From contig JAIROH010000155.1 of NCBI GenBank assembly GCA_031257595.1, positions 1-12,285 on the forward strand: a DNA stretch of 12,285 bases. The letters run 5' to 3'. Positions 1 through 5,631 of this stretch are shown here, in pieces; position 1 is the first letter of the stretch, and every line of letters starts with the position of its first letter. The stretch is from Treponema sp. Lineage in GTDB: Bacteria > Spirochaetota > Spirochaetia > Treponematales > Breznakiellaceae. The position numbers were made by a program, and so were the translations under genes. Under the pieces are notes generated by a model that did not search any database, had not been told where the DNA came from, and saw only the letters and a program-made list of their open reading frames with translations.

Positions 1-261
1 GAACTGTTGTTCAATCTCGCCGTTCAGGACAAAGGCGCCTTCCGCGCCGCGGTCAACGGCAATTTCAAGATGTCGGGGAATAAGACGCAAAAGTTCCACA
101 ACCGGCCTAAGACTGGCGATTCCCCGCAGTTCGTTTTTCGCCGACTGTATTGAAGTGTTTGAAACAGATATTACCAAATAGAGCATCACCGCAATGGGTA
201 CCAGAAACGCCACGCTTGAGATCGTCAGTTTCGTCGTTATTTTCATGTCATTGAAAATCAT
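1..261 (-). CDS. Methyl-accepting chemotaxis protein, N-terminus only
   Basis: Partial gene: the first 87 residues are present and the rest runs off the left edge. The ATG ending at 261 follows GGAG with a six-base spacing, which decides this start over the in-frame ATG at 246. The sequence starts with a short basic N-terminus (KITTKLT), then one hydrophobic segment at about residues 13-34 (SSVAFLVPIAVMLYLVIS), then an extracytoplasmic stretch. That is the topology of a transmembrane chemoreceptor or sensor kinase. Chemoreceptor is preferred because the gene follows cheW-cheW-cheB-cheR on the same strand; CheR and CheB would methylate and demethylate its cytoplasmic domain. The signalling tip, HAMP domain and any C-terminal CheR-docking tail are outside the window, so a sensor histidine kinase cannot be formally excluded. 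Confidence 0.75.
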   Translation of the reverse strand, partial: MIFNDMKITTKLTISSVAFLVPIAVMLYLVISVSNTSIQSAKNELRGIASLRPVVELLRLIPRHLEIAVDRGAEGAFVLNGEIEQQF

Positions 262-300
262 GTCCCGCTCCGTATATCCGAGTTTGTCCGGGAATCTTCC

Positions 301-336
301 CCCGATTTACACCACATTCTACACCACGTTTTACAC
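301..336 (-). repeat. Three tandem 12-bp repeats between cheR and the receptor gene
   Basis: Read on the minus strand the three head-to-tail units are GTGTAAAACGTG (336-325), GTGTAGAATGTG (324-313) and GTGTAAATCGGG (312-301). All share GTGTA. The first two also share the -TG end and the third decays after GTGTAAA. A fourth, weaker unit may occupy 337-348, overlapping the cheR stop. The array ends 40 bases before the receptor ATG, where a promoter or operator for that gene would sit. Its function is not known: the period is close to one helical turn (about 10.5 bp), so it could be a cooperative regulator site or simply a small variable-number tandem repeat. Confidence 0.7.
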
Positions 337-344
337 ATTTAACT

Positions 345-1943
345 TCACCCGTTTAATTTTCGTTCCAGAATGCGCCGGTAATAATCCGGGGAAAATCCCC
401 CGATAAAACTTTCGTAGCGGAGATCCTTTCCGGCCTCCATGCTTTCCAGCGTTTTTTTGACCTTGTATTCATACCTGGTACGGTTGCCCGGAGCCGCGAG
501 AGAGCAGATACGGTAAAACGCGGGCCAAAACGCCTTGTCCTTGAGCGACGCTTCCTGGTACTTTTCCTCCGCGGCGCCGGCGTTCCCTGTGAGGTAGTAA
601 TACTCCCCGCGTAAAAAACTCACGGCGGCGGGGTTGCTGCTTCTCTCAAGAAAAGAAACCGCCTTTTCCGCGCTTTCAAATTCTTCCGCACCCAAAAACG
701 TGATGGCCGCCGCGATAAGTTCGCCCTCGGTAAGAGTCTGCGCGGCGGTTTCTCCGTCTTGTAGCAGCCCTTCCGCCTTCTCGGCGTTGGGACGGCCCTC
801 CCCATTTTCCAGCAGGGCCGTAATTACCTCCATATTCACCGGCGCGGCGCGGCGGTTCGTTGAGGCGGCGCTTTTTGACGCCGGCGCCGTTTCCCGCTTT
901 TTGACTGCCGGCTGTTTTCTTTCATGTCGGACCGGAAACGCCGCCGTTTCCAAAGATGTGGCCGGAATACCTTCCGCCTGTTTGTCTTGCCGCGCCGGTG
1001 GGGGCGGCGGCTCAGGCGGTGTGAACGGTTGCGGCGTCTGATCTCCGGCGTTCGGAAACGGCAAAGCCAACGGCAGGGCAGTTTTTTTCTTTTGGAAATA
1101 GAACGCTTCCATGGTGTGCCTGCTTTCAAGCAACGGATGTTCCACCGATGAACTTTCGGAAACACCGGGGATCAGTATGCCCCCATCGGTGAGGGCGCCG
1201 GCCAGGTAATCCATAATTTTCCGGCGTTTTTCCCAGGAAAAATAGATCAGCGCGTTCCTGAAAAAAATAAGATCGTAAGAACCGGTAATCCCGTCCATAA
1301 TATTATGGGTAAAAAAACGTACTTTGTTCCGCAACGGCTGTGCTATTTCGTATTCTTCCCCATTCCGCTTCAGGTACAGATCCATAATAAAATGCCATTC
1401 GGCCCCATCTTCCCTCAGGACGTTTCCGGTGTACCGTCCGTTTCGGGCAATCTCAATTACATGCGGGTTTATGTCAAACGCATCTATTTGATAATCGAAG
1501 CCGGGATTCATAGCGGCTGAATCGGTTTTGGAAATAAAAAGATCCTTCCCCCTGGCGTAGAAATCGATAACCATGGCGATACTGTAGGCTTCACAGCCGG
1601 AAGAAGTAGCTGCGGAACAGATACGGACAGGCCGCGAAAGTTTTGCGAATTCGGGCAGCAGACGGCGTATCAGCAATTTAAAGTGCGCCGGTTCCCTGAA
1701 AAAATAGGTCTCGTTGACCGTCAGTATCCGGGTAATTGCCCCCAGTTCTTCCGGTGAAGAGAGAAGTTCGCTGTATGCCGCGAAATCTCCGGTATACACG
1801 CCGTTTCGTTCTTCCAGGTATTCCCTGAGCCTGCAAAGCGCGTCCGGCGCGGCCTTTATTCCCAGCATCTCTTCCGTACGCCTGGCCAGGAAGAGAAGCG
1901 CCGGATCGGAACAAATTTCTTGCGCCGTTTCTTCGGTTACCAT
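345..1943 (-). CDS. cheR: CheR-type chemoreceptor methyltransferase with C-terminal TPR extension
   Basis: Transfers methyl groups from S-adenosylmethionine to glutamates of chemoreceptors. Residues 1-285 form a complete CheR. There is an N-terminal helical domain, LTVNETYFFRE (74-84) matching the family's LTxNxTxFFRE active-site helix, and a SAM-binding motif at about 107-123 (RICSAATSSGCEAYSIA). FDINP (156-160) is the acidic ribose-binding position and DLIFFRNALIYF (224-235) is the family's RNxxIYF motif. Residues 290-370 are a low-complexity Pro/Ala linker containing PPEPPPPP. Residues 375-485 are helical and TPR-like, clearest at 441-474 (FLRGEYYYLTGNAGAAEEKY). The length of 532 exceeds the usual 270-300 because of this tail. 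CheR-TPR architecture is known from WspC and FrzF. The ATG overlaps the cheB stop by seven bases and is preceded by AGGACAGGA, implying coupling. The stop is followed after 83 bases by the receptor gene. Confidence 0.93.
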   Translation of the reverse strand: MVTEETAQEICSDPALLFLARRTEEMLGIKAAPDALCRLREYLEERNGVYTGDFAAYSELLSSPEELGAITRILTVNETYFFREPAHFKLLIRRLLPEFAKLSRPVRICSAATSSGCEAYSIAMVIDFYARGKDLFISKTDSAAMNPGFDYQIDAFDINPHVIEIARNGRYTGNVLREDGAEWHFIMDLYLKRNGEEYEIAQPLRNKVRFFTHNIMDGITGSYDLIFFRNALIYFSWEKRRKIMDYLAGALTDGGILIPGVSESSSVEHPLLESRHTMEAFYFQKKKTALPLALPFPNAGDQTPQPFTPPEPPPPPARQDKQAEGIPATSLETAAFPVRHERKQPAVKKRETAPASKSAASTNRRAAPVNMEVITALLENGEGRPNAEKAEGLLQDGETAAQTLTEGELIAAAITFLGAEEFESAEKAVSFLERSSNPAAVSFLRGEYYYLTGNAGAAEEKYQEASLKDKAFWPAFYRICSLAAPGNRTRYEYKVKKTLESMEAGKDLRYESFIGGFSPDYYRRILERKLNG

Positions 1944-2953
1944 TTTTCCTGTCCTCTCGTCAGAAAGACAAGTTTCGAGGGAATCTTGTCCAAGGGAAGT
2001 ACCATATCCACGCAGCCGGTTTCGGCAGCGGCTTTGGGCATACCGTAAATCAGGGAACTCTCCTCGTCCTGGGCGATGGTAATTCCGCCGGCTTTTCTGA
2101 TGTACCGGGTACCTTCGGCGCCGTCACAGCCCATACCGGTAAGCACTACGGAAACAACCGCATTTTGGTAAGCCTGCGCGGCGCTTCTGAACAGTACGTC
2201 CGCCGCCGGCTTTTGGTTGTTGACCGGTTCCCCGTCATTAAAAAGAAACCCTTTATACCCTATGAGCAAATGCTGACCCGTAGGCGCAACATATATGTTT
2301 CCCTTCAGGGGCCGTTCGCCCATTTCCGCAAGTCTTACTTCCAAAGGGGTATACGTGTTAAGCCATTGAATAAAACCCTTATCGAAACCGGAACTGTTGT
2401 GCTGCACCGTGATGATGGGTACAGGAAAATCTCCGGGCATGGCGGCGTACAATTGACTCAACGCCTTGGGACCACCGGTGGATGCGGCGATCACTACGGC
2501 GTCGATTTTCCTGTTTTCCACACGCCGCGCCTCACGGACGACACTGTCCGGTTTAAACGGAACCCTTCCCTTTATGCCGGAAATTTGTTTGAGTGTGCCC
2601 AATACCTGTTTTTGTTTTACCGGATTACGCTGGGTAAAAACATCCTTGGCGTAAAATTCCATCGCCCCCTTGACGGTAGCTTCATAGGCCATTTTTGCCG
2701 TATCGTAAGTACTTATCACCACAATCGGCGTATTAAGGGCTTTCTTTATCTCTGAAATCGCATCAAGCCCGCCCATTATCGGCATTTCTATGTCCATAGT
2801 TATAAGATCCGGGTTTAGTTCCAACGCCTTCTCCACGCCTTCCTTGCCGTTTTCCGCCTCTCCGACGATTTCAAAGGAGATATCGCTTTCCAGAAAATTC
2901 CTCAGGATCGTTCTTACCAGGGGACTATCGTCCACGATTAGTGTTTTAATCAT
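1937..2953 (-). CDS. cheB: CheB chemoreceptor methylesterase/response regulator
   Basis: Removes receptor methyl groups, and deamidates in some species, when phosphorylated by CheA. Residues 1-122 are a receiver domain with the acidic pair D8/D9, phospho-acceptor D54 in ITMDIEMP, switch residue S81 and lysine K103. The usual KP after the lysine is KD here, a small departure. Residues 125-148 are the linker. Residues 150-335 are the CheB_methylest domain, with the presumed triad S158 (AASTGG), H185 (VQHNS) and D277 (GMGCDG). The length of 338 is typical. The start is secured by an excellent Shine-Dalgarno (GGAGGAGGTG) and by the eight-base overlap with the preceding cheW-like gene. It is followed by cheR with a seven-base overlap. 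All catalytic residues are present, so the enzyme should be active. Confidence 0.96.
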   Translation of the reverse strand: MIKTLIVDDSPLVRTILRNFLESDISFEIVGEAENGKEGVEKALELNPDLITMDIEMPIMGGLDAISEIKKALNTPIVVISTYDTAKMAYEATVKGAMEFYAKDVFTQRNPVKQKQVLGTLKQISGIKGRVPFKPDSVVREARRVENRKIDAVVIAASTGGPKALSQLYAAMPGDFPVPIITVQHNSSGFDKGFIQWLNTYTPLEVRLAEMGERPLKGNIYVAPTGQHLLIGYKGFLFNDGEPVNNQKPAADVLFRSAAQAYQNAVVSVVLTGMGCDGAEGTRYIRKAGGITIAQDEESSLIYGMPKAAAETGCVDMVLPLDKIPSKLVFLTRGQEKW

Positions 2954-3395
2954 GATAACTCACCTCCTCCAGTGCCGAAATTATGCCGTAATTAAGAATG
3001 CGCTGCATAAAATGACTAGGATCGACCAAAAAAATCGGAACCGATCTGTTAAAACAAATCCCGGTAAAATAGGCGCTCGTTTCTATGTTTCTTAAAATGC
3101 TCGGCAGTTTTTGAATTTCTTCCAGCGCTATATCCTCTATTTTTTCAACCGTTGTCACCAGCAATATTTTTCTGTTCCGGTCGCCAAAGTTGTCAGGATC
3201 CTTGATGACGATGCCATGGCGCAGTTCCCGATCGGAAAAACCGAAAAAATGGGGCAGGGAAAAATACACGTCCCCTGTCTTGTCGTCCCATTCCACCGTT
3301 TTCACGGCTTTTCTATTGTTTACCAGCAGGGAGGCCGCCGCCTCAGTGGGAATGCCCAAATTATAATCCCCAAAAGGGCATAGGAAAAACCGCAT
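2946..3395 (-). CDS. Divergent CheW-like adaptor protein
   Basis: A 149-residue protein beginning MRFFLCPFGDYNLGIP. The opening has the CheW pattern of a beta strand, a short turn, then a 'GIP' strand. The C-terminal half contains KLPSILRNIETSAYFTGI and RSVPIFLVDP, resembling the CheW 'P..lpp...i.Gi....vP.ldl' core. The typical CheW N-R-G contact residues for CheA and receptor are not evident, so receptor or kinase binding may differ from the canonical adaptor. The open frame continues upstream, but ATG 3395 gives the conserved domain start. It lies eight bases after the preceding cheW stop, with AGG seven bases before it; a start at 3479 would bury the N-terminus in cheW. The last residues overlap the cheB start by eight bases. 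A second adaptor in one operon recalls WspB/WspD. The CheW-family assignment rests on pattern and context rather than strong motifs. Confidence 0.72.
   Translation of the reverse strand: MRFFLCPFGDYNLGIPTEAAASLLVNNRKAVKTVEWDDKTGDVYFSLPHFFGFSDRELRHGIVIKDPDNFGDRNRKILLVTTVEKIEDIALEEIQKLPSILRNIETSAYFTGICFNRSVPIFLVDPSHFMQRILNYGIISALEEVSYHD
2961..2970 (-). promoter_or_regulatory. Strong Shine-Dalgarno for cheB
   Basis: GGAGGAGGTG on the minus strand lies inside the last codons of the cheW-like gene, eight bases before the cheB ATG. It is the best ribosome-binding site in the window. CheB may therefore be translated more strongly than its upstream neighbours, or at least not depend solely on stop/start coupling. 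Confidence 0.8.
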
Positions 3396-3403
3396 GGCGC
3401 AGC

Positions 3404-3868
3404 CTAGCTTCCGGAATCGTTTACAACACGGTTCAATACCTGCTCTATATCCAACACAAAAATATTTGTCTCTTTCCATTGAAGGGAGGCCGTAACAACA
3501 GAAGCAACGCCGCCCGAATTAGCTTCCTGTTCAATTTGCAGCAAGTCCGATGGCAGCACGTCCACAATGTCGATAACATCATCAATCAGAAACGCGGCCT
3601 TGTCTATCTGTTCTTTTAGCACCACAACCTTTGCCCTGGGCGTCGCGGTTTTCCGGAGCAAAAGTCCGATGTCTATTAAAGCGTAAGGCGCCGAATACCG
3701 ATTTATGATACCCGGTATATATGGAGGCAGAAGGGGCAGCGGATACACCGTGTCAAGAAGGGCTATTTCCCCGATTAGACTGGAAGGCAGGGCATAAGTA
3801 TCACCCAAAATAGTGAAGATCAGATACTTCTCCCCTGCCGGGGCTTCCGGATCGGGTAGTTCAGGCAT
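3404..3868 (-). CDS. cheW: CheW chemotaxis adaptor
   Basis: Scaffold protein that links chemoreceptors to the CheA kinase. The 154 residues include a short Pro/Glu-rich N-terminus, then KYLIFTILGDTYALPSSLIGEI (14-35), matching the CheW first-strand pattern. LPPYIPGIINRYSAPYALIDIGLL (47-70) corresponds to the family's 'P.y.pGiin.rg..ipviDl' core. VVVLKEQIDKAAFLIDDVIDIVDV (81-104) is the second half. The canonical NLRG is NRYS here, so the arginine is retained but shifted. The ATG at 3868 has AAGGGG six bases upstream. The longer frame from a GTG at 3901 is rejected because it would start upstream of the predicted transcription start. This is the first gene of the operon, followed after eight bases by the second CheW-like gene. 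Confidence 0.9.
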   Translation of the reverse strand: MPELPDPEAPAGEKYLIFTILGDTYALPSSLIGEIALLDTVYPLPLLPPYIPGIINRYSAPYALIDIGLLLRKTATPRAKVVVLKEQIDKAAFLIDDVIDIVDVLPSDLLQIEQEANSGGVASVVTASLQWKETNIFVLDIEQVLNRVVNDSGS

Positions 3869-3892
3869 AATATCCCCTTGTTTCGGTATGTA

Positions 3893-3921
3893 ATTATACA
3901 CAATCTAAATCGTTTGGGCAA
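3893..3921 (-). promoter_or_regulatory. Sigma-70-type promoter of the chemosensory operon
   Basis: On the minus strand a -35 box TTGCCC (3921-3916) is followed by exactly 17 bases and a perfect -10 TATAAT (3898-3893). Transcription would begin near 3886, giving a leader of about 18 bases that contains the AAGGGG ribosome-binding site of cheW. The -35 box is also one arm of an inverted repeat (3916-3936), so a bound regulator could block it. Confidence 0.8.
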
Positions 3922-3965
3922 GCTTTTGTTTTGCCCCCTTCGACCCGGATTCTGGGCGCATCCGG
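3916..3965. promoter_or_regulatory. Two inverted repeats with identical 6-9-6 geometry in a divergent promoter region
   Basis: GGGCAA (3916-3921) is inverted at 3931-3936 (TTGCCC). CCGGAT (3945-3950) is inverted at 3960-3965 (ATCCGG). Both have six-base perfect arms, nine-base spacers and 21-base total length, with centres 29 bases apart. The first overlaps the cheW -35 box. The arm sequences differ, so they would not be two copies of one operator. They could be dyad sites for separate regulators or small hairpins. The region lies between the divergent cheW and ketosynthase-like genes. No binding protein is inferred. Confidence 0.45.
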
Positions 3966-3999
3966 CCTGACCACTTCATGAACGGCGGCGAACTGAAGA

Positions 4000-4029
4000 T
4001 TGACTCTGACGGAACGGGAGAACTATACT
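4000..4029 (+). promoter_or_regulatory. Promoter of the ketosynthase-like/acyltransferase unit, apparently leaderless
   Basis: TTGACT (4000-4005), an 18-base spacer and TATACT (4024-4029) form a good sigma-70 promoter. The expected transcription start at about 4035-4037 coincides with the ATG at 4037, and no Shine-Dalgarno sequence lies within 12 bases of that ATG. The in-frame TAA at 4034-4036 excludes any earlier start. The mRNA is therefore predicted to be leaderless. Confidence 0.65.
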
Positions 4030-4036
4030 AACGTAA

Positions 4037-4738
4037 ATGGACGTCTATGCTACCCGGTTTGCCGCCTGGGCTCCGGGTTTTACCGGCATCGAAGACTGGA
4101 AAGCCTGGGCCAGGGGTGAACGGGCCATACCCCAAAGTGCCGAAAGCCCCGCCCTGGACTATACCGATCCTCTTTACCGCCGGCGTTTGAGCCAGATTTC
4201 CCGCATGACTATTCAGGTAATCCACGATGTGCTGCCCGTGGAGAAAGATACAAGGCTGGTCTTTGTCTCTTTCAGGGGTGAGCTTGCCCGGCAATTTTCG
4301 ATAAACCGGATGCTTGCCGGGGATGGGGATATTAAGCCCACGGCCTTTTCCCTATCGGTTTTTAACACACCCCCGGCTTCAGCCGCCATCGCGCTAAATC
4401 TTGAGGCGGGGTATACTGCAATATATCCGGGGAAAGACTCTTTCCGTACCGGCCTGATGGCGGCCCTGGCGCCGGTCATCTCCGGAGCCGTCCGGGAAAT
4501 ACTGCTGGTATACGCGGACGAACTTTGCCCCGGGGAATACGGCGCGGCTGCCGGGGGGTACGCCGTATCACAGGGGGGGCCGTCCGATGCACACCCGCCG
4601 GTTTGCGTACAGCCGTGGACGCCGTTTGCGTTTGCGGCGCTGCTTGGCCGCGGGAACAGCGGAACCCCTGTTGTCACTTCAGGCGAGGCGGCGGCCACCC
4701 CGGAAGCTTTCTTAAAATGCCTGCTTCTGGCTTCTTAG
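4037..4738 (+). CDS. Beta-ketoacyl synthase N-terminal-like protein (aryl-polyene cluster type)
   Basis: A 233-residue protein resembling the stand-alone 'beta-ketoacyl synthase, N-terminal domain' family (PF13723-like). It has an early aromatic region with W11 and W21, DPLYRRRLSQISRMTIQV (44-61), FVSFRGELARQ (76-86), FSLSVFNTPPASAAI (104-118), then ILLVYADELCPGEY (155-168) and PFAFAALLG (196-204). No ketosynthase Cys-His-His triad is visible, so it is unlikely to condense acyl chains itself. In aryl-polyene and related clusters such proteins accompany fatty-acid-like synthases, with a proposed accessory or chain-length role. The Gly/Ala/Pro-rich insert at 169-192 is probably a loop. The start is fixed by a preceding in-frame stop. 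The next gene, 71 bases downstream on the same strand, is the usual acyltransferase partner. Family recognition is from memory of motifs, not a search. Confidence 0.72.
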   Translation: MDVYATRFAAWAPGFTGIEDWKAWARGERAIPQSAESPALDYTDPLYRRRLSQISRMTIQVIHDVLPVEKDTRLVFVSFRGELARQFSINRMLAGDGDIKPTAFSLSVFNTPPASAAIALNLEAGYTAIYPGKDSFRTGLMAALAPVISGAVREILLVYADELCPGEYGAAAGGYAVSQGGPSDAHPPVCVQPWTPFAFAALLGRGNSGTPVVTSGEAAATPEAFLKCLLLAS

Positions 4739-4809
4739 TCCCGGGATTCTGTTGTTATTTGAATGCCGGGAAATTCCGGCCGTAATTATCCGGCAGGGAT
4801 GGCTATAAT

Positions 4810-5625
4810 ATGCTCGGTGAAACCTATACCAATTCCAATATTCCTCCGCCGGTCGCTAACTGGCCGCTCTATATATACCGGGTAATAGCAAAATTGTTTT
4901 GTTTTTTTGTATTCGGTCTGGGAACCGTGGCATTGGTAATTTCGGTATTCCCCGTCATGTCCCTGCTGTTTCATCCCAAAACGCGCTTTAGCAGGTATGC
5001 CCGGCGTTTTATTTCCGCCGCTTTCCGGTTCCATTTTGTCAACATGATGCGTCTCATGAAAGCAATAACGCTGGATGTTGATGACCGGGAAAAATTCCGC
5101 CGGCTTTCTTCAAAAATCGTAGTGGCAAATCATCCTTCCCTTCTGGATGTGGTAATAATGATTTCCCTGATTCCAAACGCAGATGTGATCGCCCGGGGAA
5201 ATTTGACCCGCAACATAATAGTACGCTGGGTGGTAAATCGGCTTTATATTCTGAACAGCCTTGACTTTAACGTCCTTGCCGATGCCTGTATCCGTTCTTT
5301 GAACGAGGGCAATTGCCTTATAATTTTCCCTCAGGGAACCAGGACCCCCCGCTCGGGAGAAATACACCTGAAAAAAGGCGCCGCCCGGATAGCCCTTTTA
5401 TCGGGACGGAGTATTGTGCCGGTATACATCGGCGGTAATGACAAATTGGGATTGGGAAAATACGATCACTGGTACGATTACAACCATACCGAACGCTATG
5501 TATACCGCATCAGAATGCAGGAAGAGATAAACCCCGCCCAATACGCGGACCTGGAAATACCCAAGGCAGTCAGGCGGCTCAACAATGAAATTCGGGAAAG
5601 CCTCATCAACCCAAAACGGCGCTGA
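4810..5625 (+). CDS. Membrane lysophospholipid-type acyltransferase (LPLAT/PlsC-like)
   Basis: A 271-residue acyltransferase of the PlsC/LPLAT superfamily, expected to move an acyl chain from ACP or CoA to a lipid-like acceptor at the inner membrane. A hydrophobic segment at about 24-53 anchors it. Motif I is NHPSLLD (107-113) with the HX4D catalytic pair H108/D113. The motif II region contains ARGNLTRNIIVRWVV (128-142). Motif III is FPQGTRT (173-179), with Gln in place of the usual Glu. Motif IV is VPVYIGG (203-209). This subtype accompanies the PF13723-like protein in aryl-polyene-type clusters. The acceptor is therefore uncertain, and phosphatidic acid synthesis is the alternative. The start ATG has AGGG 11 bases upstream. 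The stop lies six bases from the stop of the convergent ATPase gene, with no terminator between. Confidence 0.86.
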   Translation: MLGETYTNSNIPPPVANWPLYIYRVIAKLFCFFVFGLGTVALVISVFPVMSLLFHPKTRFSRYARRFISAAFRFHFVNMMRLMKAITLDVDDREKFRRLSSKIVVANHPSLLDVVIMISLIPNADVIARGNLTRNIIVRWVVNRLYILNSLDFNVLADACIRSLNEGNCLIIFPQGTRTPRSGEIHLKKGAARIALLSGRSIVPVYIGGNDKLGLGKYDHWYDYNHTERYVYRIRMQEEINPAQYADLEIPKAVRRLNNEIRESLINPKRR

Positions 5626-5631
5626 CGCTTT

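Noticed and set aside
301..348. 12-bp repeats as a CRISPR array
   Set aside because: Units are contiguous with no spacers and far too short; no cas genes are present.
634..1041. Plus-strand open frame opposite cheR
   Set aside because: Antisense shadow of the CheR linker and tail; Ser/Arg/Gly-rich low-complexity product and no promoter.
2165..2755. 196-codon plus-strand frame opposite cheB
   Set aside because: Fully antisense to a gene with intact catalytic motifs; the product has no recognisable features.
3396..3479. N-terminal extension of the CheW-like protein to 3479
   Set aside because: It would overlap cheW by 76 bases and adds Cys/Arg-rich sequence unlike the family; ATG 3395 fits the domain start.
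3869..3901. Upstream GTG start for cheW at 3901
   Set aside because: It overlaps the -10 box and lies before the predicted transcription start; ATG 3868 has a good AAGGGG site.
4213..4698. 161-codon minus-strand frame opposite the ketosynthase-like gene
   Set aside because: Ala/Pro/Ser-rich mirror frame in GC-rich coding sequence; no start signals.
4765..4780. GCCGG-N6-CCGGC inverted repeat as a terminator between the two plus-strand genes
   Set aside because: Five-base stem with no T-run, and the genes look co-transcribed.
4804..4809. TATAAT directly before the acyltransferase ATG as a -10 box
   Set aside because: Transcription would start inside the gene and there is no -35 at the right distance; cotranscription with the upstream gene is simpler.
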